Shown in pieces: positions 5,208 to 5,408 of a stretch of DNA of 5,408 nt (the first letter of the stretch is position 1; every line of letters begins with the position of its first letter). The notes below the pieces were generated by a model. It was not told the origin of the DNA. It saw nothing but the letters and a program-made list of their open reading frames with translations, and ran no database searches. This stretch comes from Patescibacteria group bacterium (lineage in GTDB: Bacteria; Patescibacteriota; Gracilibacteria; UM-FILTER-43-11): the NCBI GenBank assembly GCA_018814945.1, contig JAHIYT010000182.1, forward strand, positions 1 through 5,408, read 5' to 3'. A program made the translations under genes and the position numbers.

Positions 5208-5408
5208 ATGAAAATTGGACGTTATATAATTGGTCTTGTAAGCGGTCTTACCTTTGGTATGCTTTTTGCTCCGAAAAAAGGTAAAGCGCTCAGAGATAGT
5301 ATAATAAAAAAATCATCAGAATCCGGCACTGAAGGTCTAAAGGAGCTTGGTAATGCTTTTTTGGAAGCTGGTGGGGAGGCTTGGGATGAAATAAAAAATC
5401 TTTCTGAA
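5208..5408 (+). CDS. YtxH-like small membrane protein, C-terminus cut by window edge
   Basis: The frame is open for 67 codons from the ATG to the right edge. Residues 1-21 (MKIGRYIIGLVSGLTFGMLF) are a short glycine-rich hydrophobic helix, followed at once by APKKGKALRDSI. This glycine-rich helix then L-F-A-P-x-x-G-K-x-x-R is the hallmark of YtxH-domain proteins, which are single-pass inner-membrane proteins with a long charged, often coiled-coil cytoplasmic or amphipathic tail. The remaining visible part (KELGNAFLEAGGEAWDEIKNLSE) looks helical and charged, as expected. In Firmicutes YtxH is linked to general stress, but the molecular role of the family is not known. It is divergent from the membrane-anchored amidohydrolase, with a 99-bp gap between the two starts. 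The total length cannot be told from this window. Confidence 0.75.
   Translation, partial: MKIGRYIIGLVSGLTFGMLFAPKKGKALRDSIIKKSSESGTEGLKELGNAFLEAGGEAWDEIKNLSE

Overview
This AT-rich window carries five genes, two of them cut by the window edges. It looks like a chromosome segment from a Candidate Phyla Radiation (Patescibacteria, Parcubacteria/Microgenomates-type) bacterium. That placement is an inference. It rests on the left-edge nucleotidyltransferase-like protein, which resembles a family I recall mainly from those genomes; on start codons without Shine-Dalgarno sequences, with -10-like hexamers almost touching the ATG; and on short gaps built from degenerate small repeats. TGA is used as a normal stop and no gene needs it as a sense codon, so the standard bacterial code fits.

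Layout: (1) 1-873, minus strand, is the N-terminal 291 codons of the winged-helix/nucleotidyltransferase-like protein. (2) 874-1014 is a divergent gap filled almost completely by a degenerate ~12-nt repeat whose orientation flips in the middle. It ends in a TATAAT box 8 nt before the next start. (3) 1015-3339, plus strand, is uvrC, the nucleotide-excision-repair incision nuclease, with a whole GNAT acetyltransferase-like domain inserted inside the C-terminal RNase H-like nuclease. (4) 3340-3417 is a gap made of ATGAC-type hexamers arranged as inverted arms. (5) 3418-3921, plus strand, is a DJ-1/PfpI family protein. (6) 3922-3998 is a convergent gap with one strong AT hairpin, probably a two-way terminator. 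(7) 3999-5108, minus strand, is a membrane-anchored amidohydrolase with a four-cysteine insertion. (8) 5109-5207 is a divergent gap with promoter-like boxes. (9) 5208-5408, plus strand, is the start of a YtxH-like small membrane protein.

The genes do not form an obvious pathway. uvrC and the DJ-1 gene point the same way and could be linked as DNA-damage and stress functions, but the DJ-1 gene has its own -10-like box and a structured gap before it. The amidohydrolase and YtxH-like genes diverge and both encode envelope proteins. The most notable item is the UvrC-GNAT architecture: all the nuclease catalytic residues are kept and the insert is in frame at both joints, while the acetyl-CoA loop of the insert has lost its first signature glycine.
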